Positions 8,985-17,664 of a DNA stretch of 64,000 nt are shown here, piece after piece (positions within the stretch are counted from its first letter, which is position 1; every line of letters starts with the position of its first letter). The stretch is from Pseudomonadota bacterium (GTDB lineage Bacteria; Pseudomonadota; Alphaproteobacteria; Rhodobacterales; Rhodobacteraceae): NCBI GenBank assembly GCA_021845805.1, contig JAJZVD010000001.1, forward strand, positions 1 through 64,000, in the 5' to 3' direction. Below the pieces are notes generated by a model, which made no database searches, had not been told where the DNA came from, and saw only the letters and a program-made list of their open reading frames with translations. The translations under genes and the position numbers were made by a program.

Positions 8985-9790
8985 GCGTGGATGTCTTCGC
9001 CCTTCCGCTGACCCGTCTGTCGCTGGCCGAGGCGCCCGGCGGTGTGCTGGACGTGCTGCTGAACCGCCCGGAAAAGCGCAACGCGCTGGATTCGGCGGCG
9101 GTGGAGGATCTGGTGGCGCTGTTCGACGCGGTGCCGCGGGCGGGTGTCCGCGCCGTGGTGCTGCGGGCGGCGGGTGACCATTTCTGCGCCGGGCTGGATC
9201 TGGTGGAACACCACAAGGCCGACCGCAGCCCGGCTGCGTTCATGCACCTCTGCCTGCGCTGGCACGAGGCGTTCAACAAGATGGAATACGGCGGCGTTCC
9301 CGTCATCGCCGCGCTGAAGGGTGCGGTGGTGGGCGGCGGGCTGGAGCTTGCCTCGGCGGCCCATATCCGCGTCGCGGATGCCACGACGTACTTCGCCCTG
9401 CCGGAAGGCCAGCGCGGGCTGTTCACCGGCGGCGGTGCCACGATCCGGGTGACCCAGATGATCGGCAAGCCCCGCACCGTGGACATGATGCTGACCGGCC
9501 GCGTCTACCGGGGGCAAGAGGCGCTGCCCCTTGGCTTCTGCCAGTATCTGACCGATGGCAGTTCCGACACGCTGGCGCATGAGCTGGCGGCGAAGGTGGC
9601 GCAGAACCTGCCGCTGTCGAATTTCGCCATCACCTCGGGCGTGTCGCATGTGCAGAACATGTCGGCGCTGGATGCCTCTTATGCCGAGGCGGTGCTGGCG
9701 GGGGTGGTCAACACCCAGCCCGATGCGCGCGAACGGCTGGCGGCCTTCGCCGACAAGACCGCTGCGCGGGTCCGGCCCGATCAGGGCTGA
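8981..9790 (+). CDS. Crotonase/enoyl-CoA hydratase family protein
   Basis: A 269-aa crotonase-fold protein. The oxyanion-hole segment [13 protein letters not shown] is near residues 67-79, [18 protein letters not shown] near 110-127, and [14 protein letters not shown] near 137. The glutamate in the last segment sits where crotonases keep one catalytic acid. It probably acts on an acyl-CoA, but the substrate is unclear. The ATG overlaps the IalB-family stop (ATGA), so the two are co-translated. Being divergent from the anthranilate operon across a shared palindrome, it could belong to the same regulon. Its 3' end overlaps that of the convergent mntR by 10 bp. Confidence 0.88.
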   Translation: MSVDVFALPLTRLSLAEAPGGVLDVLLNRPEKRNALDSAAVEDLVALFDAVPRAGVRAVVLRAAGDHFCAGLDLVEHHKADRSPAAFMHLCLRWHEAFNKMEYGGVPVIAALKGAVVGGGLELASAAHIRVADATTYFALPEGQRGLFTGGGATIRVTQMIGKPRTVDMMLTGRVYRGQEALPLGFCQYLTDGSSDTLAHELAAKVAQNLPLSNFAITSGVSHVQNMSALDASYAEAVLAGVVNTQPDARERLAAFADKTAARVRPDQG

Positions 9791-10212
9791 CGGGTGAGGA
9801 AGGCTGCGAAGGCGGTCAGCGTGGCGTCCGAGACATAGTGCTCGATCCCCTCGGCGTCGGTCTCGGCGGCCTCGGGGGGAACGCCCACGGCCACCAGCAG
9901 ATCCACCACCAGCCGGTGACGGCCGCGCACGCGCTCGGCCATGCCGCTGCCCAGTTCGGTCAGGAATACCCCGCGATAGGGCCGCGAGACGGCCAGCCCC
10001 TCGCGCTTCAGCCGGGCGACGGCCTTGGTGGCGGTGGGGTGGGTCACGCCCATCAGCCGCGCGATGTCGGTGATCCGCGCCTCGCCATGCGCGCGGATCA
10101 GATCGTCGATCATCTCGGTATAGTCTTCCAGCAGGGCCTGCGACTGCGCCGTGCGGGTCTGGCTGAACCGTTCGGCCTGCACCGGGGTGTCGTCGAAGTG
10201 GTCCTCGGTCAT
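9781..10212 (-). CDS. mntR: MntR, manganese-responsive DtxR-family regulator
   Basis: 143 aa with an N-terminal winged helix ([30 protein letters not shown]) and a C-terminal metal-binding and dimerisation domain ([19 protein letters not shown], then [13 protein letters not shown] with Glu and His ligands). It represses Mn(II) uptake when manganese is plentiful. It is divergent from mntH, and a palindrome overlapping the mntH promoter is the expected target. ATG 10212 is chosen over an in-frame ATG at 10269, since the extra residues are alanine-rich and not part of the family. Confidence 0.93.
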   Translation of the reverse strand: MTEDHFDDTPVQAERFSQTRTAQSQALLEDYTEMIDDLIRAHGEARITDIARLMGVTHPTATKAVARLKREGLAVSRPYRGVFLTELGSGMAERVRGRHRLVVDLLVAVGVPPEAAETDAEGIEHYVSDATLTAFAAFLTRQP

Positions 10213-10267
10213 CACGGCTCCTTCCGCGGCAGCGGCCGCGCGGCCGGAGTGCAAGTGGGCCGACAAC

Positions 10268-10278
10268 ATATAGCCTCG
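10268..10278. promoter_or_regulatory. Possible MntR half-site upstream of mntR
   Basis: The 11 bases ATATAGCCTCG differ by one base from ATGTAGCCTCG, the left part of the complete box upstream of mntH. The second arm is poorly matched. It may allow weak autoregulation of mntR. Confidence 0.3.
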
Positions 10279-10339
10279 TCATCATCCTGTAAACCGGGCA
10301 TCAATTCGGTGTGATGCCGCGGGCACGGGGTCGTGCCGC

Positions 10340-10367
10340 TTGACAGAAATGTAGCCTCGGCTACATA
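10340..10367 (+). promoter_or_regulatory. mntH promoter with overlapping MntR box
   Basis: A consensus -35 TTGACA at 10340-10345 is followed after 16 bp by TACATA at 10362-10367. An 18-bp inverted repeat, ATGTAGCC-TC-GGCTACAT, at 10349-10366 covers the spacer and -10. This is where a repressor would block polymerase, and a DtxR-family regulator gene is next door. mntH starts 30 bp further on. Confidence 0.8.
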
Positions 10368-10396
10368 TCCGTCAACAGACAGGATAACGTACCGAC

Positions 10397-11689
10397 ATGA
10401 ACCCTGCGTCCCTCAGTGCCAAGGCCGAGCGCGGCATTGCCGAGGCCCTGGCGGGTACCCGCCGCGGACCGCGTGTGGCGCTGCTGTTTGCGGGCCCCGC
10501 GGTGATCGCCTCGATCGCCTACATGGACCCGGGCAACTACGCCACCAACATCCAGGCCGGGGCGGGCTATGGCGTCGCGCTCTTGTGGGTGGTGGTGCTG
10601 GCCAACCTGATCGCCATGCTGTTCCAGGGCCTGTCGGCGCGGATCGGCATCGTGACCGGGCGCAATCTTGCCGAACTCTGCGCCCAGCATTTCCCGCTAC
10701 CGCTGGTGCTGCTGATGTGGTTTGTCAGCGAGATTGCCGCCATGGCGACCGACCTGGCCGAGTTTCTGGGCGGGGCGCTGGGGCTTTCGCTGCTGCTGGG
10801 CCTTCCGCTGATGTGGGGGATGGCGATCACCGCGGTCGTCACCTACGGCATCCTGCTGGTCGAAGGCCGCGGGTTCCGCCCGATGGAGATCGTGATCGGC
10901 GCCTTCGTCGCGGTCATCGGCCTGTGCTACCTGGTCGAGCTGTTCATCGCCCCGCAGGACTGGTCGGCGGTGGCACGCGGCATGGTCACGCCCTCGCTGC
11001 CCGATGCTGCCGCGCTGACGGTGGCGGTGGGGATCATCGGCGCCACGGTGATGCCGCATGCGATCTATCTGCATTCCAGCCTGACCCAGGGCCGCGCCGT
11101 GGTGCGCAACGAGGGCGAGCGGCGGCGCCTGCTGCGGTTTTCCAACATCGAGGTGGTCGTGGCGCTGACTGTGGCGGGCATGATCAACATGGCGATGGTG
11201 CTGATGGCGGCCAGCGCCTTCCATGCGGGCCACAGCGAGGTGGCCGAGATCGAGACCGCCTATCACGCGCTGACCCCGCTGCTGGGCTCGGCTGCGGCGG
11301 CGGCCTTCCTGGTCTCGCTGATCGCCTCGGGCATCTCCAGCTCGGTCGTGGGCACCATGGCGGGGCAGGTCATCATGCAGGGCTTCGTGCGCTTCAACAT
11401 CCCGCTCTGGGTGCGGCGGTTGGTGACGATGATCCCGGCCTTCGTGGTGGTGGCGATGGGCGTCAACCCGACCCATGCGCTGGTCATGAGCCAGGTGGTG
11501 CTGAGCCTTGCGCTGCCCGCGCCGGTGCTGGCGCTGGTGTGGTTCATCGGGCGGCGCGAGGTGATGGGCGACTATGTCAGCCGCCCCGTGGTGCGTCTGG
11601 CCGCCCTGTCCGGGGCCCTGGTGATCCTGGCGCTGAACGCGATCCTGCTGGCCCAGACGGCGGGGGTCGAGATCCCCTTCCTGGGCTGA
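10397..11689 (+). CDS. mntH: MntH, Nramp-type Mn(II)/proton symporter
   Basis: A 430-aa integral membrane protein with eleven or so hydrophobic segments. The first transmembrane signature is YMDPGNYATNIQ near residues 37-48, and the sixth-helix signature MPHAIYLHSSLTQG is near 221-234; both form the metal site in Nramp transporters. It imports Mn(II), and perhaps Fe(II), driven by protons. Regulation by the divergent MntR is supported by the palindrome overlapping its promoter. It faces the end of the allophanate hydrolase gene. Confidence 0.95.
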   Translation: MNPASLSAKAERGIAEALAGTRRGPRVALLFAGPAVIASIAYMDPGNYATNIQAGAGYGVALLWVVVLANLIAMLFQGLSARIGIVTGRNLAELCAQHFPLPLVLLMWFVSEIAAMATDLAEFLGGALGLSLLLGLPLMWGMAITAVVTYGILLVEGRGFRPMEIVIGAFVAVIGLCYLVELFIAPQDWSAVARGMVTPSLPDAAALTVAVGIIGATVMPHAIYLHSSLTQGRAVVRNEGERRRLLRFSNIEVVVALTVAGMINMAMVLMAASAFHAGHSEVAEIETAYHALTPLLGSAAAAAFLVSLIASGISSSVVGTMAGQVIMQGFVRFNIPLWVRRLVTMIPAFVVVAMGVNPTHALVMSQVVLSLALPAPVLALVWFIGRREVMGDYVSRPVVRLAALSGALVILALNAILLAQTAGVEIPFLG

Positions 11690-11707
11690 GCGCGGGGCCG
11701 CCCCGCC

Positions 11708-13519
11708 TCAGCGCGGCCCCCCCGCGGCCAGGAACGCCCGCCAGCCGCCGTGGGCGGTGATGTCGGTCGCGCCTTCGGTCGCCAGCGCCTCGACCAGGAA
11801 GCCCTGCACACGCCGCCCGTCGGCCAGGTCCAGCGTGCCGATCGACAGCGGCGCGGGCACGTCGCACAGGAATTCGCCCGCGCGCGCCACCGGCAGCGCC
11901 CAAAGCTCCAGCGCGATGCCGGCGCCCCCGGCGGCCACCCGCAACAGGCCCGGCCGCCAGGGCGGGCCCCCGGCCAGCGCGTAGAAGCGGTAGGTCGCGG
12001 CGGTGGCCGTGGCTTCGAGGAACCGTCCGCCGCGGCTGGTCAACTGATGGTTCAGCGGCAGGCCCGACATATGCGCCCCGACCACCGCCACCACCATCTC
12101 GCCCGGCAGGGCCGCCGCAGACAGGGGCGGCGGCGCGGGCAGGGCCACGCCGGTCGCACCGAGGGGCGCGCCGCCCGCTGCCTGCAACCGGGTGCCAAGG
12201 GCCGCCAGCAGCGCATCCTGCCCCGCGCGCGCCAACAGCGTCAGGCTGCCCGGCCGCCCGTCGGTCCGCCAGCCGGTCGGCACGGCCAGGCCGCAGAGGT
12301 CAAGAAGGTTGACGAAGTTTGTATAGGTGCCCAGCCGCGAATTCGGGGTCACCGGATCGGCGGCCAGATCGGCGGTGCCATAGAAGGTGGGGATCGTCGG
12401 CACGCACAGAAGGTCGGCCCCGGCCAGCAGCGGCGCGACCCTCCGCTTCAGCTCGGCCAGCCGGTAGAAGCCGCGGAAGGCATCCGCCGCGCTCAACCGG
12501 TCGGCCGCGCCGATGATCTGGCGGGTGACCGGGTGGATCGCCTCGGGGTTGGCGCGCAGCAGGGGTTCCACCACCACCATCCGTTCGGCCACCCACGCGC
12601 CCTCGTAGAGCATCGCGGCCACCTCGTAGAGCGGGGTGAAATCGACCTCGACCACCTTCGCGCCCTCGGCGGCCAGCAGGTCGAGCCCGGCGGCGAAGCT
12701 GGCGGCCTGCGCCGTATCGCCGAAGAAGATGCGGCTGGCGGCATCGGGCACCGCCACCGTCAGCGCGGGCGGGGCCGCGGCCAGCGGCGGCGCGGCGCAG
12801 GGCCGGGCATAGGCGTCGGCCGGGTCATGGACCGCGGCCGCGGCAAAGGCGGCCCAGGCGTCGGGCACCGTCAGCGCGAAGATCGACACCGTGTCCAGCG
12901 TCCGGCAGGCGGGCACGACCCCGGTGGCCGACAGCGCGCCCAGCGTGGGCTTAAGCCCCACGATGTTGTTCAGCGCCGCGGGCACCCGGCCCGAACCCGC
13001 CGTATCGGTGCCCAGCGCAAAGCTGACAAGCCCGCGCGCCACCGCCACCGCCGACCCTGCGCTGGAGCCGCCCGGCACGATGGCGGGATCAAGCGCGTTC
13101 TTCGGCACCGGATAGGGCGAACGCACGCCGACAAGCCCGGTGGCGAACTGGTCAAGGTTGGTCTTGCCCAGCACGATCGCCCCCGCCCGGCGCAGCGCGG
13201 CCACCACGAAGGCATCGGCCGCGGGCGCATAGGCATAGGCCGGGCAGGCCGCCGTGGTGGGCAGGCCCGCCACGTCGATATTGTCCTTCACCGCGAAGGG
13301 AATCCCCCAGAGCGGCCGGGCCGGGTCGGGCGCGCCCAGCGCCCGGGCTTCGGCCTGCACCTCGTCAAGCGGACGCAGGGCCAGGAAGATGCCGGGGTCA
13401 TCCGCGGCCTCGATCCGGCGGTAAAGCTCGGCCATCAGGGCGGCGGGGGTCAGCCCCGCGGCATAGGCGGCCCGAAGCGCCCCGAAATCGAGGCTGAGTG
13501 CGGCGAGGTCTACGGTCAT
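11708..13519 (-). CDS. atzF: Allophanate hydrolase AtzF
   Basis: A 603-aa amidase-signature enzyme with an added C-terminal domain, as in AtzF. The Ser-cisSer-Lys triad is visible as K78 (GIPFAVKDN), S152 (GGSSAGS) and S176 (TDTAGSGR). It hydrolyses allophanate; the C-terminal domain (LPLNHQLTSRGGRFLEA onward) completes conversion to CO2 and two ammonia. There is no biotin-dependent urea carboxylase nearby, so allophanate must come from elsewhere, most simply from biuret through the BiuH encoded in this operon. ATG 13519 overlaps the cupin stop by 4 bp. It is the last gene of the operon. Confidence 0.92.
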   Translation of the reverse strand: MTVDLAALSLDFGALRAAYAAGLTPAALMAELYRRIEAADDPGIFLALRPLDEVQAEARALGAPDPARPLWGIPFAVKDNIDVAGLPTTAACPAYAYAPAADAFVVAALRRAGAIVLGKTNLDQFATGLVGVRSPYPVPKNALDPAIVPGGSSAGSAVAVARGLVSFALGTDTAGSGRVPAALNNIVGLKPTLGALSATGVVPACRTLDTVSIFALTVPDAWAAFAAAAVHDPADAYARPCAAPPLAAAPPALTVAVPDAASRIFFGDTAQAASFAAGLDLLAAEGAKVVEVDFTPLYEVAAMLYEGAWVAERMVVVEPLLRANPEAIHPVTRQIIGAADRLSAADAFRGFYRLAELKRRVAPLLAGADLLCVPTIPTFYGTADLAADPVTPNSRLGTYTNFVNLLDLCGLAVPTGWRTDGRPGSLTLLARAGQDALLAALGTRLQAAGGAPLGATGVALPAPPPLSAAALPGEMVVAVVGAHMSGLPLNHQLTSRGGRFLEATATAATYRFYALAGGPPWRPGLLRVAAGGAGIALELWALPVARAGEFLCDVPAPLSIGTLDLADGRRVQGFLVEALATEGATDITAHGGWRAFLAAGGPR

Positions 13520-13866
13520 TCTGCGGCCTTCTGCGCGGTGAAGCGCACCGGGCGCTCCCATTGGATCAGCACGACGCAGCCCGCGTCGGACCAGACGGAA
13601 TGGCGGCTGCCTTCGGGGTTCAGCACAAGGCTGCCCACCGGATAGGTGCCGCGTTCGTCGCTTTGGCTGCCTTCCAGCACGTAGATGGTTTCCAGCCCCG
13701 TGTGCTGGTGTTCCGGCACGCCGGAGCCGGGCGCGTAGCGCAAGAGCGCGACCGCCGGTTCGCCCTGCCGGATCGGCAGGATCTCCACCCCCTCGCGGAA
13801 GGGCTGGAAGGGCAGGCGGTGCCATTCGCCGTCTTTCAGACGTTCAAGGTGGATCGGGTCGGTCAT
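13516..13866 (-). CDS. Small cupin-domain protein of the biuret operon
   Basis: A 116-aa single-domain cupin (ChrR-like). The first cupin motif has histidines in [18 protein letters not shown] near residues 71-88, and the second reads [14 protein letters not shown]. The His and Glu residues can bind one metal ion. Function is unknown: it could be a sensor or stabilising protein, or an enzyme acting on a ureido compound. It overlaps both neighbours by 4 bp (the hydrolase upstream, atzF downstream), so it is a fixed part of the unit. Confidence 0.85.
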   Translation of the reverse strand: MTDPIHLERLKDGEWHRLPFQPFREGVEILPIRQGEPAVALLRYAPGSGVPEHQHTGLETIYVLEGSQSDERGTYPVGSLVLNPEGSRHSVWSDAGCVVLIQWERPVRFTAQKAAE

Positions 13867-14528
13867 TGCAGCGCCTCCAGTACGGCGTCGGTCGTGGCGG
13901 TCCAGCCCACGATGGCGCCCTGCGCGCGGATCATCGCGAGCGTGGCGGCCTTGAAGGCGGGAAAGTAGCTTTCGGTGGCGTCCTCGGCCAGCAGGCAGTC
14001 AAAGCCGCGGTCATTGGCCTCGCGCATCGTGGTCTGCACGCAGACCTCGGTGGTGACGCCCGCGAAGATCAGCGTCCGGGTGCCCAGCCGCGCCAGATGG
14101 TCGGCCAGAGGCGTTGCGTAAAAGGCGCCCTTGCCCGGCTTGTCGATCACGATCTCGTCCGGCAGCGGGGCCAGCGCGGGGACGATGGCGGCGCCGGGTT
14201 CGCCTGCGATCAGGATGCGCCCCATGGGCCCCGCGTCGCCGATCCGCAGCGCAGGCGCGCCGCGCAGGCGCTTGGCAGGCGGGCAATCCGACAGGTCGGG
14301 CCGGTGGCATTCGCGCGTGTGGATCACCGGCAGCCCGGCCGCGCGGGCGCCCGCGATCAGCCGCGCCACGGTGGGCACGATGGCCTGAAGGGGGGCCACG
14401 TCATTGCCCAGCGCGGCGCCGAAGCCGCCGGGCTCGATGAAGTCGCGCTGCATGTCGATCACGATCAGCGCGGTGCTGGCGGGATCGAAGGCGAAGGAAA
14501 AGGGCAGGGCGCCCGGAATGGCGGGCAT
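13863..14528 (-). CDS. Cysteine hydrolase, BiuH paralogue (candidate triuret hydrolase)
   Basis: A 221-aa isochorismatase-fold hydrolase with the full triad: D25 (VIDMQ), K130 (IDKPGKG) and C163 (TTEVCVQTT). It shares with BiuH the segments THTRE-like, [18 protein letters not shown] and [10 protein letters not shown], but differs in the substrate-facing stretch ([14 protein letters not shown] where BiuH has [14 protein letters not shown]). Lying with BiuH and AtzF, it probably cleaves a related ureido compound. Triuret, whose hydrolysis feeds biuret to BiuH, is the best candidate; ureidoacrylate-type substrates are an alternative. The start overlaps the ATPase stop (ATG at 14526-14528). Confidence 0.85.
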   Translation of the reverse strand: MPAIPGALPFSFAFDPASTALIVIDMQRDFIEPGGFGAALGNDVAPLQAIVPTVARLIAGARAAGLPVIHTRECHRPDLSDCPPAKRLRGAPALRIGDAGPMGRILIAGEPGAAIVPALAPLPDEIVIDKPGKGAFYATPLADHLARLGTRTLIFAGVTTEVCVQTTMREANDRGFDCLLAEDATESYFPAFKAATLAMIRAQGAIVGWTATTDAVLEALQ

Positions 14529-16063
14529 CAGGCGTGGCCTCCCATGTGATGGCCGATGGTGGCGATGTCGGCCCCCGCGGCGGGGGTTTCGTAGCTGATG
14601 CGGCCCTCTGACATCACAAGCACCCGGTCGGCGAGTTCAAGCACCTCGTCGAGGTCTTCCGACATCAGAAGGACGGCGGCACCCGCGTTCCGCGCCGCCA
14701 TGATCCGGGCGCGGATGTCCGACACGGCGGTGAAATCCAGCCCGAAGCAGGGGTTCGATATGACCAGCAGGTCCACCGAGCCGGTCAGCTCGCGCGCCAG
14801 CACGGCCCGCTGCACGTTGCCGCCCGACAGCGCCGCGATGGGCGCATCCAGCGAGGCGGTCTTGACCTTGAAGCCCGCAACCAGCGCCTCGGCCTGCCTG
14901 CGCAGGGCGCCGGGGGCCAGCCAGAAGCGGGTCCCGCCGCCGCGGGTGTCGAAGCTGCGAAAGCCGATGTTCTCGGCCACCGACATGCGCGGGGCGCAGG
15001 CGTTCTTCAGCGGCTCCTCGGGCAGGTAGCGGATGTTCATCTGGCGCTCTTCGGTCCGGGTGGCGTGATAGGGGCGGCCCCGCACCGTCATGGCGCCCGC
15101 GCGCAGCGGCCGCTGGCCCGTCAGCATCTCCATCAGTTCCATCTGGCCGTTGCCGGATATGCCCGCGATGCCCACGATCTCGCCCGCGCGGACCTCAAGC
15201 CGGTCGATGGCAATCTCCTTCAGGCCCGAGCGGTCGAGGGCGCGCGCGCCCGCCAGTTCCAGCACGCTCGCGCCAGGCTGCCCGGTGCGGGCGGCGGGCG
15301 CGGGCAGGCGCGCCTCGCCCATCATCATCGCGGCCATGTCGGCGTGCGACAGGTCGGACACGCGGCCCTGGCCCACCAGCCGCCCCCGCCGCAGCACCGA
15401 CACGGCATCGGCGAAGGCGGTCACCTCGCGGAACTTGTGGGTAATCATCAGTACGGTGATGTCCCCGGCCGCGCAGAGCCCGCGGACATGGCCCAGCACC
15501 TCGTCGGCCTCGTCCGGGGTCAGCACCGAGGTCGGCTCGTCCAGGATCAGGAAGCGGCGGCCAAGGTAAAGCTGTTTCAGGATCTCCAGCTTCTGCTTTT
15601 CCCCCGCCGCCAGCGCCCGCACCGGCCGGTCCAGCGGGACGCGGAAGGGCATCCGGTCCATGAAGGCGGCCAGCGCCGCCCGTTCGCGCCGCCAGTCGAT
15701 GACGGCGGGCGTATCCCTGCGGCTGATGACAAGGTTTTCCGCGGCGGTCAGCGAGGGGACCAGCGTGAAATGCTGGTAGACCATGCCCAGCCCCAGCGCA
15801 TGGGCGGCGCGCGGGTCGGGCACCTGCACCTCGCGCCCCGATACCATCATCTGCCCGGCGCTGGCGCGGTAGAAGCCCATCATGCATTTCACCAGCGTGG
15901 ACTTGCCCGCGCCGTTTTCGCCAAGAAGCGCGAGGAAGCTGCCCGCCGGGACGCTGATCGACACGTCGTCCAGCGCGGTGAAGCCGCCAAAGCGCATGGT
16001 CATGCCCAGCGTCGCCACCGCAAGCGCGCCTGTCGCGGGCAGGGCGTCCTGTCCGATGATCAT
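14528..16063 (-). CDS. ABC transporter ATPase, two fused nucleotide-binding domains
   Basis: 511 aa with two ATPase domains. The first has Walker [10 protein letters not shown] near residue 53 and Walker [10 protein letters not shown] near 172. The second has the degenerate nucleotide site [11 protein letters not shown] near 300 and signature [18 protein letters not shown]. This arrangement is typical of sugar and BMP-type nucleoside importers. With two permeases and a BMP-family binding protein in the same operon, it powers uptake of the operon's substrate, probably biuret or related ureido compounds. The second-domain Walker B region reads [13 protein letters not shown], unusual but common in this subfamily. 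Confidence 0.92.
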   Translation of the reverse strand: MIIGQDALPATGALAVATLGMTMRFGGFTALDDVSISVPAGSFLALLGENGAGKSTLVKCMMGFYRASAGQMMVSGREVQVPDPRAAHALGLGMVYQHFTLVPSLTAAENLVISRRDTPAVIDWRRERAALAAFMDRMPFRVPLDRPVRALAAGEKQKLEILKQLYLGRRFLILDEPTSVLTPDEADEVLGHVRGLCAAGDITVLMITHKFREVTAFADAVSVLRRGRLVGQGRVSDLSHADMAAMMMGEARLPAPAARTGQPGASVLELAGARALDRSGLKEIAIDRLEVRAGEIVGIAGISGNGQMELMEMLTGQRPLRAGAMTVRGRPYHATRTEERQMNIRYLPEEPLKNACAPRMSVAENIGFRSFDTRGGGTRFWLAPGALRRQAEALVAGFKVKTASLDAPIAALSGGNVQRAVLARELTGSVDLLVISNPCFGLDFTAVSDIRARIMAARNAGAAVLLMSEDLDEVLELADRVLVMSEGRISYETPAAGADIATIGHHMGGHA

Positions 16064-16743
16064 GGCAGCGCCGCGATCAGGCTCGCGCTGTCAGAGACCG
16101 CGCCGAAGACGCCGCCCTGCATCGTGACCATCTTGATGGCGGCGGCATGGTTGCCCGCATCGGTCGCGCCGCAGCAGTCGGACAGCAGCAGGCATTCAAA
16201 GCCGCGGTCGTTGGCCTCGCGCATCGTGGTGGACACGCAGACATCGGTGGTGATGCCGGTCAGGATCAGGTTCTCGATGCCCCGGGTGCGCAGCATCAGC
16301 TCGAGGTCGGTGGCGCAGAAGCTGCCCTTGCCGGGCTTGTCGATGATCGGCTCGCCGGGTTCGGGGGACAGCTCGGGGATGATGTCCCAGCCGGGCTCGC
16401 CGCGGACCAGGATGCGGCCGCAGGGGCCCGCGTCGCCGATCCCCGCGCCGATCTGCCGGCTGCGCCAGCGCTTGTTGGCGGGCAGGTCCGACAGGTCGGG
16501 GCGGTGCCCCTCGCGCGTGTGGATGATGTGGTAGCCCTTGGCGCGCATCGCGGCCAGAACGGCCTTGATCGGGCCGATGGGCGCCCGTGTCAGCGACAGG
16601 TCATAGCCCATCTTGTCGACATAGCCGCCGGTGCCGCAGAAATCGGTCTGCATGTCGATGATGACCAGCGCGGTGTTCTGGGGGCGCAGTTCGCCGTTCC
16701 AGGGCCAGGCATAGGGGGTAGAGGCGATGGTGGGCATGGTCAC
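16060..16743 (-). CDS. biuH: Biuret hydrolase BiuH
   Basis: A 227-aa isochorismatase-fold amidohydrolase. Its triad D30 (IIDMQ), K136 (IDKPGKG) and C169 (TTDVCVSTT) falls at exactly the spacing of the Asp36/Lys142/Cys175 triad known for the Rhizobium leguminosarum enzyme, offset by six residues. The segments [30 protein letters not shown] and [10 protein letters not shown] also agree with that enzyme as I remember it. It converts biuret to allophanate and ammonia, which AtzF (11708-13519) completes. The start abuts the permease stop, and its stop overlaps the ATPase start. An annotation as generic isochorismatase would hide this role. Confidence 0.9.
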   Translation of the reverse strand: MTMPTIASTPYAWPWNGELRPQNTALVIIDMQTDFCGTGGYVDKMGYDLSLTRAPIGPIKAVLAAMRAKGYHIIHTREGHRPDLSDLPANKRWRSRQIGAGIGDAGPCGRILVRGEPGWDIIPELSPEPGEPIIDKPGKGSFCATDLELMLRTRGIENLILTGITTDVCVSTTMREANDRGFECLLLSDCCGATDAGNHAAAIKMVTMQGGVFGAVSDSASLIAALP

Positions 16744-17664
16744 TCACTTGGTGATGGAAAGCTCGCCCGGCGCGCCCGCGGTGGCGCGGTTGGGCGAAGA
16801 GGTTGCGATCAGCACGCCCAGCGTCAGCACATAGGGCGCGGCGTAGTAGAGGTAGTATCCTTCGGACAGCCCGACCGATTGCAGCGCCGGACCCAGCGCG
16901 CCCGCGCCGCCGAACAACAGCGCCGCCCAGACGCAGTTCAGCGGGTTCCAGCGGGCGAAGATCACCAGCGCCACCGCCATCAGCCCCTGCCCGGACGAGA
17001 CGCCCTGGCTCCACGCGCCGGGGTAGAAGAGCGACAGATAGGCCCCCGCCACCCCCGCGAAGGCCCCGCCGGCCGCCGTGGCGCCGATGCGGATCGCGTT
17101 CGGGCGCAGGCCCATGGCGCGGGCCGCGTCGGTGCTGTCGCCCACCACTCGCAGGATCAGCCCGACCCGCGTCGCGCGCAGCATCCAGGCCATGCCCAGC
17201 GCCAGCGCGATGCCCGCGAGGAAAAGCACGTTCACCGTCAGCGCCGCCTGCACCTGCGGGATGCCCGACCAGAACCCCAGGTCGATCGCGGGCAGGCGGG
17301 GCGCCACCGGCTGGACATAGGGCGTGCCGAAGAAGAACGCGAGCCCCGTGCCCAGCAGCATCAGCGCGATGCCGATGGCGATGTCGTTCACCTTGGGCAG
17401 CGAGCAGATCAGCCCGTGAAGAAGGCCGAAGATCACTCCCGCCAGCGCCGCCGCCAGCACACCCGCCCAGGCGCTGCCGCTTTCATAGGCGACCGCGTAG
17501 CCCGCCATCGCGCCGAACACCAGCGTGCCTTCCAAGCCCAGGTTGATGCGGCCCGCGCGTTCGGTCAGCACCTCGCCGAGGCTGACGAAAAGGAAGGGGG
17601 TCGAGACCCGGATCGCCCCGCCGAGGATGGCGACCGGCACCGCCCACAGGCCAAGATCGGTCAT
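16744..17664 (-). CDS. ABC transporter permease (BMP/nucleoside-type importer), subunit 2
   Basis: A 306-aa membrane protein with about eight to ten hydrophobic segments, of the branched-chain/nucleoside permease superfamily. It begins LWAVPVAILGGAIRVSTPFLF and carries GRINLGLEGTLVFGAMAGY and a conserved cytoplasmic loop, RATRVGLILRVVGDSTDAARAMGL. It pairs with the upstream permease, which its start overlaps by 4 bp, and with the ATPase at 14528. It probably moves a small polar nitrogen compound across the inner membrane. Confidence 0.9.
   Translation of the reverse strand: MTDLGLWAVPVAILGGAIRVSTPFLFVSLGEVLTERAGRINLGLEGTLVFGAMAGYAVAYESGSAWAGVLAAALAGVIFGLLHGLICSLPKVNDIAIGIALMLLGTGLAFFFGTPYVQPVAPRLPAIDLGFWSGIPQVQAALTVNVLFLAGIALALGMAWMLRATRVGLILRVVGDSTDAARAMGLRPNAIRIGATAAGGAFAGVAGAYLSLFYPGAWSQGVSSGQGLMAVALVIFARWNPLNCVWAALLFGGAGALGPALQSVGLSEGYYLYYAAPYVLTLGVLIATSSPNRATAGAPGELSITK

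Noticed and set aside
11750-13645. Plus-strand open frame of 631 codons opposite atzF
   Set aside because: Low-complexity Arg/Gly/His translation, opposite a gene with an intact amidase triad.
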